Source of the DNA: an uncultured Lachnospiraceae bacterium
GTDB taxonomy: Bacteria; Bacillota; Clostridia; Lachnospirales; Lachnospiraceae
Assembly (NCBI GenBank): GCA_910586275.1
Contig: CAJUIM010000098.1
Location: 1 to 14,447, forward strand
Length of the DNA stretch: 14,447 bases
Direction: 5' to 3'
In this document: piece after piece, positions 13,843-14,447 of the stretch
How positions within the stretch are numbered: the stretch's first letter is position 1
Layout of the letters: each line of letters opens with the position of its first letter
The notes under the pieces: generated by a model
What the model was told of the DNA's origin: nothing
The model's database searches: none
Seen by the model: only the letters and a program-made list of their open reading frames with translations
Made by a program: the position numbers and the translations under genes

Positions 13843-14214
13843 TTATTTCCCCGGCACAATTTCAATCCAGTAATCATCGGGGTCGCTTATGAAATATATG
13901 CCCATCTCCTTATTTTCAAAGCATATGCATCCCATCTCCTCATGCTTCCTATGGGCAGCCTCCATATCGTCTGTCTCAAATGCCAAATGGAATTCATCAT
14001 CCCCTAAGTCATACGAATCCTTCTCCCAATCCCGCAGCCAAGTCAGTTCCAGCTGATGCCTGCTGCTCCCATCACTTAAAAAAACAAGAATGAAACTGCC
14101 GTCCGCCGCTTCCTTCCGCTTCACTTCCGCAAGCCCCAGCGCCTCCTTGTAGAACTCCAGAGATTTCTCCAGATTAATTACATTAAAATTGTTATGTGCA
14201 AATGTAAATTTCAT
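13843..14214 (-). CDS. VOC-family glyoxalase I-like protein
   Basis: The 123-residue product has the vicinal-oxygen-chelate fold pattern of lactoylglutathione lyase. The four metal ligands of E. coli GloA all have counterparts: His7 (FAHNNFNV), Glu56 (HQLELTW), His76 (DEFHLAFE) and Glu118 (DYWIEIVPG). The phrase LEKSLEFYKEALGL after the first strand is also typical. It should isomerise hemithioacetals of methylglyoxal and a thiol in the cytoplasm. The ATG at 14214 is chosen because AAGGA lies 4-5 nt upstream; the ATG at 14226 is in frame and follows a hairpin. It is the first gene of the apt-rel operon. Confidence 0.88.
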   Translation of the reverse strand: MKFTFAHNNFNVINLEKSLEFYKEALGLAEVKRKEAADGSFILVFLSDGSSRHQLELTWLRDWEKDSYDLGDDEFHLAFETDDMEAAHRKHEEMGCICFENKEMGIYFISDPDDYWIEIVPGK

Positions 14215-14227
14215 AAATTCCTTCATT

Positions 14228-14272
14228 TCTGCGCTGCCTTCTGTCTATTTCAAGTTTGCATAGCAGCGCAGA
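14228..14272 (-). promoter_or_regulatory. Leader hairpin upstream of the glyoxalase-like gene
   Basis: TCTGCGCTGC (14272-14263 on the minus strand) pairs perfectly with GCAGCGCAGA (14237-14228), leaving a 25-nt loop that contains an AGAAGG. The stem ends 1 nt before the upstream ATG at 14226, so it could block that start and favour the ATG at 14214. Confidence 0.5.
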
Positions 14273-14337
14273 CACAAACCTTTCCGCCGATTGTCAGTCA
14301 CTAAAAATAATTCCGGAAAACTTGCTCGGTAATTTTA

Positions 14338-14366
14338 ATTATATTATTAATTTTTTATTAAGTCAA
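14338..14366 (-). promoter_or_regulatory. Strong promoter of the glyoxalase-apt-rel-hydrolase operon
   Basis: On the minus strand TTGACT (14366-14361), a 17-bp AT-rich spacer and a perfect TATAAT (14343-14338), about 110-125 bp upstream of the first gene. No gene is visible from here to the window end; GGGAGG near 14439 could be the ribosome site of a plus-strand gene starting outside. Confidence 0.85.
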
Positions 14367-14447
14367 TGAAATCCTTGTAATTCTTATCACTGCTGGTAAC
14401 AGTTCAGCCTGAATGTTGTGTTGAGAGGCGGACGCACGGGAGGGATT

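Overview
The window looks like chromosomal DNA of a low-to-mid GC Gram-positive anaerobe of the Clostridia, most likely Lachnospiraceae. The basis is the apt-rel gene pair, strong AGGAGG-type ribosome binding sites, consensus SigA promoters, many U-tailed hairpin terminators, and the style of the sigma/anti-sigma and LiaI/LiaF-like membrane genes. No rRNA, tRNA or CRISPR array was seen.

Region 1 (about 1-5690) is the right-hand end of an integrated mobile element. It holds a lipoprotein with a coiled coil and an OB-like domain (410-1096), a small conserved cytoplasmic-type protein (1675-1950, minus), a short Xre-type regulator (2249-2452, minus) and a broken second copy of that regulator's 3' end. 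It also holds a fused Xre/ImmA-IrrE regulator-protease (2897-4033, minus). This gene is transcribed divergently from a large serine recombinase. The recombinase is the most striking object here: its N-terminal 238 codons are on the plus strand (4304-5017), while its C-terminal ~215 codons lie directly downstream but inverted (5684 down to 5043). The two halves rejoin in frame at a shared ACTGTG, so the gene was split by an inversion. The outer breakpoint of that inversion is exactly where the element meets host DNA.

Region 2 (about 5684-6119) is the 3' part of a host ABC-transporter substrate-binding protein gene (NitT/TauT type). It was cut by insertion of the element; the 5' part is presumably left of this window.

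Region 3 (6120-10113) holds a four-gene minus-strand operon: an ECF-like sigma factor, a membrane anti-sigma-like protein, a multi-pass membrane protein and a LiaI/LiaF-like membrane protein. It is followed by an unrecognised small gene and a plus-strand HTH/S24-type repressor with a TTG start. Two related palindromic repeats (6164-6245 and 10010-10082) sit in the two convergent intergenic gaps.

Region 4 (10114-14366) is a minus-strand core-genome operon read from a near-perfect promoter at 14366-14338: glyoxalase-I-like protein, apt, bifunctional rel, and a metallo-beta-lactamase-fold hydrolase of the glyoxalase-II type. It joins purine salvage and (p)ppGpp metabolism with two enzymes of the kind used in methylglyoxal detoxification.
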